Numbered from the stretch's first letter, positions 1 to 7,339 are shown. The stretch: 15,132 nt of DNA from Woeseia sp. (GCA_018701055.1 JABIUH010000354.1:1-15132); one strand, 5' to 3'. Notes: generated by a model not told the origin, from the letters alone. Made by a program: numbers and translations.

Positions 1-504
1 CACCGGCGTGGCAAATATGTGGGGCAATTCCGTGAACGCATTTGAACGAAACTCACCGCTCTCAACGCCTTTCTTGACGACAGTTCGAATCGCGCCTATT
101 CCCTTTGACGCGACATTTTCCCAGTACCAGGTGACAAGATCCGGATGTTTCGGTCCTTCCGCAACGAGGAGTCGAACGAGAAATCTTGCAGGGGAGTTAG
201 GAACCGATTTTGCGAATTTCAGTAGCGGGCCGCGAATGAATTCTTCAGCCCCTAAATCTGTGTTCTCGACGGTGTCGGTCAGATTTTCGATCATCGGAAA
301 AATGAAGCTTCTGACCACTGCCTTGAATAGGTCTTCTTTTGTTTTGAAATAAAGGTAGAGAAGGCCTTTGCTCACGCCCGCGCGTTTGGCGACGTCGGCG
401 ACCTTGGTTGCAGCAAATCCCTTCTCGGCGAAAGTGTGCATAGCCGCCGCGGTAATTTCTGCTGGTCGGTCTTCTTTGCGTCGCTGGTTACGCGGGTTTG
501 CCAT
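1..504 (-). CDS. TetR/AcrR-family transcriptional repressor (C-terminus cut by window edge)
   Basis: The reverse strand reads open from ATG at 504 to the window edge, giving 168 residues without a stop. The N-terminus is basic (MANPRNQRRKEDRP). A classic TetR helix-turn-helix follows at about residues 15-60: ITAAAMHTFAEKGFAATKV, then DVAKRAGVSKGLLYLYF and KTKEDLFKAV. The rest is helical, ligand-domain-like sequence, usually the variable part of the family, so the inducer cannot be predicted. Family members act as dimers in the cytoplasm and usually repress their own gene and a neighbouring exporter or enzyme. Two inverted repeats sit directly upstream on top of a good promoter, which supports autorepression. 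The divergent neighbour is a GTP cyclohydrolase II-like gene. The real target may also lie downstream of this gene, outside the window. Family assignment is secure; the ligand is unknown. Confidence 0.9.
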   Translation of the reverse strand, partial: MANPRNQRRKEDRPAEITAAAMHTFAEKGFAATKVADVAKRAGVSKGLLYLYFKTKEDLFKAVVRSFIFPMIENLTDTVENTDLGAEEFIRGPLLKFAKSVPNSPARFLVRLLVAEGPKHPDLVTWYWENVASKGIGAIRTVVKKGVESGEFRSNAFTELPHIFATPV

Positions 505-515
505 GATAGCTTCAG

Positions 516-537
516 TTACTGACCGGTGAGTCAGTAA
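516..537. promoter_or_regulatory. Probable TetR operator 1 (inverted repeat)
   Basis: Perfect 8-bp arms TTACTGAC (516-523) and GTCAGTAA (530-537) flank a 6-bp centre CGGTGA. The size and symmetry are typical of TetR-family operators. The site lies between the -10 box and the tetR start codon, where bound repressor would block transcription. That this TetR binds it is inferred from position. Confidence 0.55.
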
Positions 538-564
538 TATATCTAATGACCCATCGGTCAGCAA
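536..564 (-). promoter_or_regulatory. Predicted sigma70-type promoter of the tetR gene
   Basis: On the minus strand TTGCTG (564-559) and TATATT (541-536) are separated by exactly 17 bp. The -10 box matches the consensus at five of six positions and the -35 at three. The predicted transcription start would fall near 529, inside the first operator, leaving a short leader before the ATG at 504. Confidence 0.5.
547..560. promoter_or_regulatory. Probable TetR operator 2 (inverted repeat)
   Basis: TGACC (547-551) and GGTCA (556-560) form perfect 5-bp arms around CATC. The site fills most of the -35/-10 spacer of the tetR promoter. It shares the TGACC/GGTCA theme with operator 1 and its centre is 27 bp away. 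Confidence 0.5.
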
Positions 565-658
565 GCTAAATTTTGACTGGTTTTGGCGGTGCCCTCGAGC
601 CCGTTGGCTTAGGCTTGCAGGGATTCAGGCAGGCGTTGAAAATGATACGCTTCGCGCT

Positions 659-1483
659 ATGTTTACCTATATAGATCCTACCGTCAGGAAACGCCTGATC
701 GAGCAAGGCAAGCTCGTCCGCATCGATTCAGACGGCCAACTGACGCCAGCCGAAACGGCGCCAGAACCCGGCGCAAGGGCGATTAGCATTCTGGGCCCCA
801 TTCCGTTGCCACTGGCGCGAGGCGAGCATGAATATGCAGTGGATTGGTATGCGAGTGTTCGCCATACCGAACTCAGCAAAGCGCAAGAACTTGCCGATGA
901 TTTACGCGAACGTGATGGTCAGCAGACATTCGCAATTCTGGCGGATTCAATGGCCGTGAATAGTGTGTTATTGATGGGCGATCCGCTTACCTGGAAAAAC
1001 CCATTGGTTCGAGTTCATTCCAGTTGCCTGACCGGTGATGTATTCGGTTCAGAGCGTTGCGAATGTGGACCTCAATTGGACGCGGCCTTGCAACGCATTG
1101 GCGAGGACGAAGCCGGTGGCATGGTGATTTATATGTCCGGTCACGAGGGTCGCGGCATAGGCTTGTGGGCGAAAGCCGCCACCTATTTATTGCAGGATGC
1201 CGGTGAAGACACTTATCAGGCGAACACTACTCTGGGTTTGCCGGAAGACTCACGCGACTTTAGCGATGCGGCTTCAATCTTGAAGTATTTTGTCGCGGGG
1301 AAACCGTTTCGCCTATTGACGAACAATCCAAAGAAAGTCACGGATCTCGAAGCAATGGGTGTTGAAAATATTTCTCGCGAGAAGCATGTGTGCGGCGTAG
1401 GTAACGCAAACCGACGCTATCTTGAAGCGAAGCGCGACCGAGGTCATCGATTGGACAAGCATGATCTCCATCTCGGTGATTAG
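659..1483 (+). CDS. ribA: GTP cyclohydrolase II (RibA-type), variant with N-terminal extension
   Basis: A 274-residue protein of the GTP cyclohydrolase II family, which opens the GTP ring to a diaminopyrimidine, the first step of riboflavin synthesis. The zinc site is complete: C123 in HSSCLTGDV, and C134 and C136 in ERCECG. Y176, D197 and R199 (PEDSRDF) match E. coli RibA Y105, D126 and R128. TNNPKKV (221-227) is also typical. Two things differ from E. coli RibA. There are about 70 extra residues before the first zinc cysteine. The active-site segment reads YMSGHEGRGIGLW, one residue longer, with His where RibA has Gln in RQEGR. No other rib gene is nearby, so it could be a second or specialised copy rather than the housekeeping enzyme. 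The ATG start has no clear ribosome-binding site. Confidence 0.85.
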   Translation: MFTYIDPTVRKRLIEQGKLVRIDSDGQLTPAETAPEPGARAISILGPIPLPLARGEHEYAVDWYASVRHTELSKAQELADDLRERDGQQTFAILADSMAVNSVLLMGDPLTWKNPLVRVHSSCLTGDVFGSERCECGPQLDAALQRIGEDEAGGMVIYMSGHEGRGIGLWAKAATYLLQDAGEDTYQANTTLGLPEDSRDFSDAASILKYFVAGKPFRLLTNNPKKVTDLEAMGVENISREKHVCGVGNANRRYLEAKRDRGHRLDKHDLHLGD

Positions 1484-1930
1484 CCTGATATTGAGCTTAC
1501 CGGCCAGCAGGCTGTCGACATCAGTGTGTATCGAAGTACTTTCGCAGAGGCAAAGCATTGCCGATTTTTAGCAATTGAATTCAATGGTGAGTCTGGCCTT
1601 TGAATCAGAGTGTGTATCGCAGACCCACAGCCAACTCCTTTCGACTGTCACGATTCGAGACCTAAGGTTTCTACCCCAGCGGTGGATAAACTGCATCCAA
1701 GAAAACATACTCAATCGAGTCACGCTGGCATTCGGCATTGCGGTGCCCGATGTGTAGCTAATGAGTGAGATCATTTTGTAACGAGCGAGGCCGTCGCTTG
1801 GATTCGTCGATTAGACTGCAGTCTGAGTGACCGCTTTACCACCGGAAGCAGTCGTTGGGGTAAACCGACCGTAATAGTTTGCTTGTGACTCGAAGCGGAC
1901 GTCGAGACTGAATGATGCACGAGGCTAATT
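1484..1930. other. Intergenic stretch without a recognisable gene
   Basis: About 450 bp with only short, unconvincing reading frames on both strands. A near-repeat of ATCAG-TGTGTATCG occurs at 1519-1532 and 1603-1618. On the minus strand, 1605-1661 reads out an ending ELAVGLRYTL then stop, resembling the last strand of an outer-membrane barrel, but a stop lies just upstream. I see no RNA gene and no convincing terminator. Confidence 0.5.
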
Positions 1931-2391
1931 TTAGGTGTACTTGCCGTTTACGAGTTCCGCAAACTCAGGCTTGTATCTTGATCTGAGCTCAAGCCACCAT
2001 TCCTTGGGGAGACCATCCGTCACATAGTCAGACAGATACTTTTCCCAGTCATGCCAATCGATGCGGGATAGGGATCCGCTTTTGTACTGGGTCCATGCGA
2101 TTTCCAATAAGGCAAGATATCGTTCCTGTAAGGCCACATACTGAATTTTTCGATGTCCGTCAGAGCTTCCTTCTGTTTCATTTTGAAGACCATGGTCGCC
2201 AATCCAATGTCTCGAGACAGGTCAGCCGTAATCTGGGCATCAAGTTGATACAAGAAGTTTGAATTGGTTGTTTCCATTTCGCCCGTATTCCGTTTGATGC
2301 TATACCCAACGAAGATCAGAGAGATAACAACGGTGACGGTGCCAACTATCTCAGCTAGCGCAGCTCAGCCTGACAGATCAATCGTGTTTAT
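1931..2391 (-). pseudogene. Decayed gene for a small membrane-anchored protein of unknown function
   Basis: Conceptual repair gives one protein of about 150 residues. It would have one N-terminal membrane helix (AALAEIVGTVTVVISLIFVG, then YSIKRNTGE), followed by a soluble, Trp-rich helical part ending PEFAELVNGKYT. This layout is common among short proteobacterial proteins of unknown function (ALAE-IG-VVISLIYVG-QI type). Three lesions are visible. A good AAAAAGGAG ribosome-binding site is followed at the proper distance by ATA (2391-2389) instead of ATG. TGA at 2367-2365 interrupts the sequence before AALAE. An A-run at 2150-2146 is one base short, so the reading frame shifts after TDIEK and continues as IQYVALQERYLALLE. 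An ATG at 2277 could start only a fragment lacking the membrane helix. The number of defects makes sequencing error an unlikely sole explanation. Confidence 0.72.
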
Positions 2392-2498
2392 CTGAACTCC
2401 TTTTTAGCTCCAAGACGCCCAGCGCATATATCGGGTGAATCTTCCCGGCTACCCCGTTCGTCTGCTACTGGCCGAGGCTATGTTAAAACCTAACATTA

Positions 2499-2581
2499 CG
2501 TCTTTGCGAGGGGGCGGAGCCGACGAAGCGATCCAGCTAGTTCAATGATTTATGGATTGCTTCGCTGCATTCGCAAAGACG
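2499..2581. repeat. Dispersed intergenic palindromic repeat, copy 1
   Basis: The outer arms CGTCTTTGCGA (2499-2509) and TCGCAAAGACG (2571-2581) are perfect 11-bp inverted repeats. Inside them are GCCGACGAAGCGATCCAG on the left and TGGATTGCTTCGCTGC on the right. The same module, reversed, recurs at 13934-14010. It is a REP/BIME-like family (TTGCGAG...GAAGC-ATCC). It lies just upstream of the decayed membrane-protein gene. Confidence 0.75.
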
Positions 2582-2785
2582 AATCTAGAGTATTCACACC
2601 GCCACGGTCGAAAGCAGCCACTGTTGGTGCTGAGTGGCGAGTGGGCGGTCTTCCCCAGAAGCAGCCACTTAGATGCTAGTTTCTGGATTGAAATAAAATG
2701 CTGCTTTTTACCAAAAGCAGACAATCACTTTTCCCACATTTGACCATTGTTGAAGCTCTTGTAGAGATGGACTGAAGGTTGCCAG
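2582..2785. other. Intergenic stretch with short direct repeats and a small hairpin
   Basis: AAGCAGCCACT occurs at 2612-2622 and again at 2659-2669. A perfect hairpin, CTGCTTTT-TACC-AAAAGCAG, spans 2701-2720. It has no following T-run, so it is a poor terminator. A TTGACC at 2740-2745 could be a -35 box for the following gene, but no good -10 box was found. Confidence 0.4.
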
Positions 2786-4530
2786 TTGAGGTTATTGTCA
2801 GAGCTCAGGCGTCGCAATGTATTCCGCATGGCGATGTTATATGCCGTCGCTGCTTGGTTGATTTTGCAGGTGGCAGACGTACTGATCGACCTCGCCAACC
2901 TGCCGGATTGGATCGGCACATCCACTCTTTGGCTGCTCGCCATTGGTTTCCCGGTCGCTCTCTTCTCTTCTTGTTTTTTGAGATTACGCCACAGGGGATC
3001 GTTCTTGAGAAAGATGTTGAACGGGACGAATCGATAACTCATGTTACCGGTCGACGGTTGGAATTCATCGTCATTTCGTTGTTATGTGCTGCCGTCATTT
3101 TGTTTGCCTACGAAAAGTGGTGGATATCTGGGTCGCCGGTTCATTCCATTGCAGTGTTGCCCTTTGTCAACATGAGTGATGATCCTGGAAATGAGTATTT
3201 CTCTGATGGTCTCTCGGAGGAGTTGCTCAATCTTCTGGCCAAGATTTCAGAGATTAAGGTAATTTCGCGATCCTCAGCGTTTTCCTTCAAGGGCAAGGAT
3301 TTTTCTATTCCTACGGTGGCGGCGGAATTGAACGTGGCTCATGTGTTGGAGGGATCTGTCAGGAAGACTGGAAACCGGGTACGTATCAGCGCACAACTGA
3401 TTGAAGCACACTCCGATACGCATCTGTGGTCGGAGACATACGACCGTACGCTAAGTGACATCTTCGCTATCCAAGACGAAATTGCTGCGAAGGTCGTAGA
3501 TCAATTGAAAATATCGCTGCTTGGCGAGTTGCCAAAGCAGCAGGAGGCAGATCCAGACGCGTATGCGTTCTACCTTCAGGTAAATCATCTGAATGAGGCC
3601 TCGACGGCTGAAAGCCTCGGAGAAGCGATTACGCTATTTGAAAAAGTTCTCGCAATTGATCCGAATTATGTTGCCGCCTGGCTTGGCATGGGTCGGAGTT
3701 TTGAACGGATGGGAACGATTCGTGTATTGAGCCAGGCCGAAGCCCGAAAAAAGAGCAAGCAGGCTAATGAACGCGCACTGGAAATTGATCCGCATTCAGC
3801 TGGAGCGATGAAAGGACTAGCGTGGCGCTTATTTCAGTACGACGGCAATTTACAGGATGCCGCCCATTATTTTGAGAAAGCGCTACTGCAAGATCCAACC
3901 AACACCGTATTCATTGGAGACATATCCATTTTCTTGAGTTCTTTGGGCAGGTTGGAGGACGCAATCCGATTTGGCGAGTACCAAGTTTCCAGAGATCCAG
4001 CGAGCGCCGTCGCTCATAATAATCTTGGTGGACGATATAAATACGCGGGAAATTTTAGTGCAGCGGAAAAAGCGTATTCTACAGCGAGACGACTTAGCCC
4101 AACTCTTGTTGGTGTAAATTATGAGATCGGATCAATTCTTCTTTCGGAGGGAAAGTTTGCGTTGGCTAGAACGATGTTTGAAAGCGAGACCCTTTCAGCA
4201 TTTAGTCGAATAGGCTTGTCAATGTCCTACTATGCTCAGGGCGAGCATGATAAATCCCTTGAGTTACTGAAGGATTTGATTAGCAATTACGGGGATAAAA
4301 TTCCTTATTATATCGGCTTGATTATGGCTTTTCAGGGTGACATCGATCGAGCATTCGAATGGTTGGATACAGCGCGAGCAGCGGAAGATAGTGCATTATC
4401 AAATACTGCTAATGAGCCTTTACTAGAGAATTTACATTCGGACCCGCGCTGGCTGCCGTTTCTCGAATCAATTGGTAGAGCGCCGGAGCAACTTAACGCG
4501 ATCCAATTCTCAGTGTCATTACCCAAATAG
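2786..4530 (+). CDS. Membrane protein with FlgO/TolB-N-like domain and TPR repeats, split by a -1 frame change
   Basis: The first part starts at TTG 2786 (RLLSELRRRNVFRMAMLY...) and encodes two hydrophobic helices, about residues 14-34 and 46-62. Read alone it stops at 3037 (83 residues). The family sequence continues in the -1 frame from about 2974 (FFEITPQGIVLEKDV) to 4530. It has a third membrane helix (about 92-112) and then a FlgO-like domain (about 120-243: SIAVLPFVNMSDDPGNEYFSDG, then VLEGSVRKTGNRVRISAQLI). TPR-like helical repeats fill about 258-560. The repaired length is about 581 residues. Such proteins are common in Gammaproteobacteria, and their function is generally unknown. An open frame from TTG 2779 to 4530 also exists, but its first 60 or so residues look nothing like the family. 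The 517 codons after the break are intact. A recent one-base deletion, assembly error or functional frameshift are all possible. Confidence 0.75.
2974..2980 (+). other. Heptamer T-TTT-TTG at the frame junction (possible -1 slippery site)
   Basis: In the frame that starts at 2786 the bases group as T TTT TTG (X XXY YYZ). A -1 slip here moves directly into GAG ATT ACG, the frame of the FlgO/TPR body. No obvious stimulatory hairpin was recognised downstream. A one-base deletion at 2972-2974 (for example TGG to TG, giving W-F-F-E) explains the data equally well. Confidence 0.35.
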
Positions 4531-4895
4531 TTTCGATCTGGGCTAAAACAGTGCATTTGTAGCGGCCCAATGCGGCTTGGGAGTTGACCAGCTTGGAACG
4601 TCCGCTATTGGCAAAAGGAGATATTAGAAAATAGCTTGTCGGCGAAACGAAAACTAGTGTTTTTGCGGAGATTTGGTGAGCATATTTTGGACGTAGCGCC
4701 ATCGATATTACTACTCGAAATGGCTGGAATACCTGTCGCTGTTTCGACAAAACAGATCAACGAGATCTTTTATCTATAATTGCAGATTAGAAAAATGCTG
4801 GGGTGACTGTAGCGTTATCACTAATTCGTACAGTTACAAGGCGTCGTTAAATACCCACTATTTAGTTAATTTTAATTCCACTCATCGAACCGCGA
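4531..4895. other. Convergent intergenic stretch, nothing recognised
   Basis: About 365 bp between the stops of the TPR gene and the PLP enzyme gene. The right end is AT-rich. No coding frame resembles a known protein, and I found no hairpin with a T-run. Confidence 0.4.
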
Positions 4896-5957
4896 CTACT
4901 CCGGCATTGGTCGAAGATTCGGCGCATCGAACTGATTTGCGTACGCGTGTATGGCAGGCGTGCCGCCAAGGTGCATAAGCAGTATCTTGCTGTCAGGTCG
5001 AAATCGACCGGCTTTCGCAAGCGTTAGCAATCCGTTCAGCGCTTTACCTTCATACACCGGGTCGGCAACGATGCCCTCTTTGCTTGCCAGCAGTCGAATT
5101 GCATCCAGGGTGGCAGTATCGGCCTTCCCGTACACGCTTTGATCGGCGGCCATTATTTCGACGTCTTGCGATGATATTCGATCCTCGAATTCGAGCTCGG
5201 CGAGCGCGGCGTTAGCCAGATCCAAAACGCGCTGACTTTTAATTTCAGTCTCGTCATCATCGGCAACACCGATAATCTCGTTATCTACACCAAGGTGCGC
5301 AAAACCGGCGACGAGTCCGGCCTGCGTACTGCCACTACCGGTGCAATGCACAACATAGTCAAATCGAACGTCCTGCTGAGCACTTTGCTGAACGATTTCT
5401 GCTGCACAATTCATGTAGCCAAAGCTCCCTAAGCGGTGTTCTGATGCGCCGGCAGGAATCAAATATGGCTTGTGTCCGGCGTGTTTCAGCGTGTTTTGAA
5501 AATCTAAAAGCGGACTTTGATCCTCAATCGGTCGTGACGTCTCGTCGATATACAAATCGGGACCCATCAAACTGCTGAGTAAAATATTTCCACTGCGACG
5601 ATAGTTTGGCCCAGCATCTTCTGTCCAGGCGAAGTGCAATAAGGCACATTTCAGATTCGCTTTGGCGGCCGCCGCTGCAGTTTGCCGGGTATGATTCGAT
5701 TGAATTGCACCCGCCGTGATTAGCATATCGGCGCCAGAGCGAATGGCGTCGCCGACTAAGAATTCCAGTTTGCGGGTTTTGTTGCCGCCACCTTCAAGCC
5801 CGGTTAAATCATCGCGCTTGACCCACAACTCTGGGCCGCCTAATTGCTGGCCGAAATTCTCGAGGCGATGAATCGGGGTTGGTAGTTGTGCCAGAGAAAA
5901 TCGTGGTTGCAGTGATAGCTTATTCCGCAGTGCATCGATTGATCTACTTTGAGTCAT
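4896..5957 (-). CDS. dcyD: PLP-dependent D-cysteine desulfhydrase / ACC deaminase family enzyme
   Basis: A 353-residue cytosolic fold-type II PLP enzyme. The Schiff-base lysine is K60 in GLEGGGNKTRKLEFL. ITAGAIQSNHTRQTAA (80-95) forms the substrate loop, and TGSGSTQAG (206-214) is the phosphate-binding loop. DPVYEGKALNGL (299-310) and HLGGTPAIHAY (329-339) are typical C-terminal motifs. D-cysteine desulfhydrases release H2S, pyruvate and ammonia. Close relatives include L-cysteate sulfo-lyase, and the KRDD-TGL-GGGNKTRKLEFL spelling also fits that group, so the substrate is open. A true ACC deaminase seems less likely. I chose the ATG at 5957, preceded by AGGA at suitable distance. The same frame is open further upstream to 6158, but that extension runs through a hairpin repeat and encodes nothing family-like. 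The gene stands alone. Confidence 0.75.
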   Translation of the reverse strand: MTQSRSIDALRNKLSLQPRFSLAQLPTPIHRLENFGQQLGGPELWVKRDDLTGLEGGGNKTRKLEFLVGDAIRSGADMLITAGAIQSNHTRQTAAAAAKANLKCALLHFAWTEDAGPNYRRSGNILLSSLMGPDLYIDETSRPIEDQSPLLDFQNTLKHAGHKPYLIPAGASEHRLGSFGYMNCAAEIVQQSAQQDVRFDYVVHCTGSGSTQAGLVAGFAHLGVDNEIIGVADDDETEIKSQRVLDLANAALAELEFEDRISSQDVEIMAADQSVYGKADTATLDAIRLLASKEGIVADPVYEGKALNGLLTLAKAGRFRPDSKILLMHLGGTPAIHAYANQFDAPNLRPMPE

Positions 5958-6010
5958 GCGCAAATCCTGTTCATACCGCCGGAGACATCTTTTCGACATT
6001 TTAGTACGGT

Positions 6011-6073
6011 GTGGGAGCGGCTTCCAGCCGCTATCAAATAAGATGAGGAATGGCGGTTGGAAGCCGTTCCTAC
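6011..6073. repeat. Long imperfect intergenic hairpin repeat
   Basis: Arms of 21 bp (6011-6031, GTGGGAGCGGCTTCCAGCCGC; 6053-6073) surround a 21-nt loop. The three differences between the arms would be G-U pairs in a plus-strand RNA. GGAGCGGCTTCCAGCCGC-type palindromes are widely dispersed in some gammaproteobacterial genomes. It lies in the leader region of the PLP enzyme gene and marks that region as non-coding. Confidence 0.6.
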
Positions 6074-6492
6074 GGGAAATTGCAGTCGGAATATCGCGCA
6101 GGCCACGGATGGCCGAGAGCGACCCTGCCGCGAACAAGCCACGTATAATCGTAACCAACAGCTTGTGCCTGTCGATATGCCTGTTTCAGGAATGAGCGTC
6201 GTGTCAGCCGACTACCGCCGGTCAGTGATCGCAAATTATTCGCATTCAAGAAATCCCTCTGCGGGAGGATCCTGCGTGACCGGTGTCGGTTTACGAGCTG
6301 TCGTCAAGTCGACCGGAAAAGCAGTGATGCGATTGGCGCGATGCTTGCCACGAGGACCGGTGAGTCAGTAGGCAATTAGCACGACCTCTGAAGGCTCTAA
6401 CTCGCAATCCGTATCGGTAACAAGTGATGAGCAGCCAGCGACGGACTGCTGTCGGATGCGAACCCCAACATTGCATGAATACTGACAGGTAA
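6074..6492. other. Intergenic stretch with operator-like motifs, no recognised gene
   Basis: No reading frame on either strand resembles a protein I know. The stretch has several ACCG/CGGT inverted motifs: ACCG-C-CGGT at 6214-6222 and ACCG-GTGT-CGGT at 6279-6290. It also has the TetR-operator core copy at 6355-6370. It separates queF from the PLP enzyme gene, both on the minus strand, so it would hold the promoter of the latter. Confidence 0.4.
6355..6370. promoter_or_regulatory. 16-bp copy of the TetR operator core
   Basis: GACCGGTGAGTCAGTA here is identical to 521-536 in tetR operator 1. The outermost left half-site base is G instead of T, and the left arm TTAC is missing, so the symmetry is only partial. 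It could be a weaker second binding site or a chance match. No well-formed promoter was identified beside it. Confidence 0.3.
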
Positions 6493-7299
6493 TTATTGGC
6501 GCCACAGACGCAGGTTTTTTGGTGTCTTCGCGGTGTTGGTTCGGTACGGATTGATGTCAAGGCCGCCGCGTCGATTGAAGCGTGCATAGACTGTCAGGTC
6601 CTCCGGGTTACAGTGCTTTTGAATGTCCAGGAATATTCGTTCGACACAAGCCTCATGAAAATCGCTGTGTTGACGGTAGGAAACGATGTATTGAAGCAAT
6701 GTCGTCGCGCGAATTTTTGGACCAACATATTCGATCATGATGCTGCCCATGTCGGGTTGATTCGTGACCGGGCAGTTACTGCGCAAGAGGTGCGAGTAAA
6801 GAGTTTCGCTAACCAGCCGATCGTCGTCACTCCGTAATACTCTTGCATCAACTTCGTTGCTGACACTTTCCATCTCATGTTCATCAATACACTGCCCTTG
6901 AAAATCGACTATTGGATGAGCTGTTGTGTCACGGTGAATTGTCACGTCGACGTTTGCGGTGGCTATTGCTGATAAATCGATAGCAATTTTTTCGCTGATG
7001 TCAGCTGCCGAGGCAAAGCGCGTCATTGAAAATGAGTTCAGGTAAAGCTTCAGGGACTTTGATTCGATGATGTTGTCGGAGCTTGAGTCCACCACAAATG
7101 TGGCCGTCGCGACTTGCGGTTTGCCACTGAGGTCGAGCCAGGTCAGCTCCCAGGCATTCCAGATGTCACTGCCTTGGAAGGGCAGATCGCCGGAGAGGCC
7201 CAGCGGCCTGCGCGCCTCTTTACGAGGAACCGCGAAGAGCAGCTCGGGTGCATAGGTCTCGGTATATTCGGTCGGTTTTCCTAGTGGATTTTCGTCCAT
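6493..7299 (-). CDS. queF: NADPH-dependent 7-cyano-7-deazaguanine reductase (QueF)
   Basis: Reduces preQ0 to preQ1 in queuosine tRNA-modification biosynthesis, in the cytoplasm. The 268-residue protein aligns along its whole length with the long, two-domain E. coli-type QueF. The signature ESKSLKLYLNSF is at 79-90. The catalytic cysteine is C176 in LLRSNCPVTNQPDMGS, with the acid D183 seven residues on. The end has FHEACVERIF (214-223) and YARFNRRGGLDINPYR (238-253). Nothing expected is missing. I chose the ATG at 7299 (MDENPLGKPTEYTETY). A GTG five codons upstream (7314) is possible but overlaps the AGGTGA that would serve as ribosome-binding site. It is divergent from the cyanophycin operon with a 74-bp shared region and has no functional link to it that I can see. 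Confidence 0.95.
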   Translation of the reverse strand: MDENPLGKPTEYTETYAPELLFAVPRKEARRPLGLSGDLPFQGSDIWNAWELTWLDLSGKPQVATATFVVDSSSDNIIESKSLKLYLNSFSMTRFASAADISEKIAIDLSAIATANVDVTIHRDTTAHPIVDFQGQCIDEHEMESVSNEVDARVLRSDDDRLVSETLYSHLLRSNCPVTNQPDMGSIMIEYVGPKIRATTLLQYIVSYRQHSDFHEACVERIFLDIQKHCNPEDLTVYARFNRRGGLDINPYRTNTAKTPKNLRLWRQ

Positions 7300-7339
7300 T
7301 TTGTTGCCAATCACCTGTCGAGTACTAGCGCCGTAGTGT

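Noticed and set aside
1482..1513. AGCCTG/CAGGCT inverted repeat after the ribA-type gene as a terminator.
   Set aside because: Only a 6-bp stem with a 20-nt loop and no T-run.
1605..1661. Minus-strand reading ending ELAVGLRYTL-stop, like the last strand of an outer-membrane beta-barrel.
   Set aside because: Only 18 codons lie between stops and nothing upstream in any frame extends the similarity; too short to call a remnant.
2779..2980. Start of the FlgO/TPR protein at TTG 2779 in the downstream frame.
   Set aside because: Those codons read as low-similarity sequence, while the other frame encodes the conserved RRRNVFR...AAWLILQVADVL membrane part of the family.
4493..4750. 85-codon minus-strand reading frame between the TPR and PLP genes.
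   Set aside because: It overlaps the end of the TPR gene, has no recognisable similarity and no ribosome-binding site; probably random.
5958..6158. N-terminal extension of the PLP enzyme to residue count 420.
   Set aside because: The frame is open, but it runs through the hairpin repeat at 6011-6073 and encodes nothing family-like. The ATG at 5957 has a ribosome-binding site and gives the usual length.
6057..6371. 104-codon plus-strand reading frame after the hairpin repeat.
   Set aside because: It begins inside the repeat and its composition does not look protein-like.
7300..7339. preQ1 riboswitch in the queF leader.
   Set aside because: The predicted leader is about 35 nt and shows neither the C-rich loop nor the A-rich tail of a preQ1-I aptamer.
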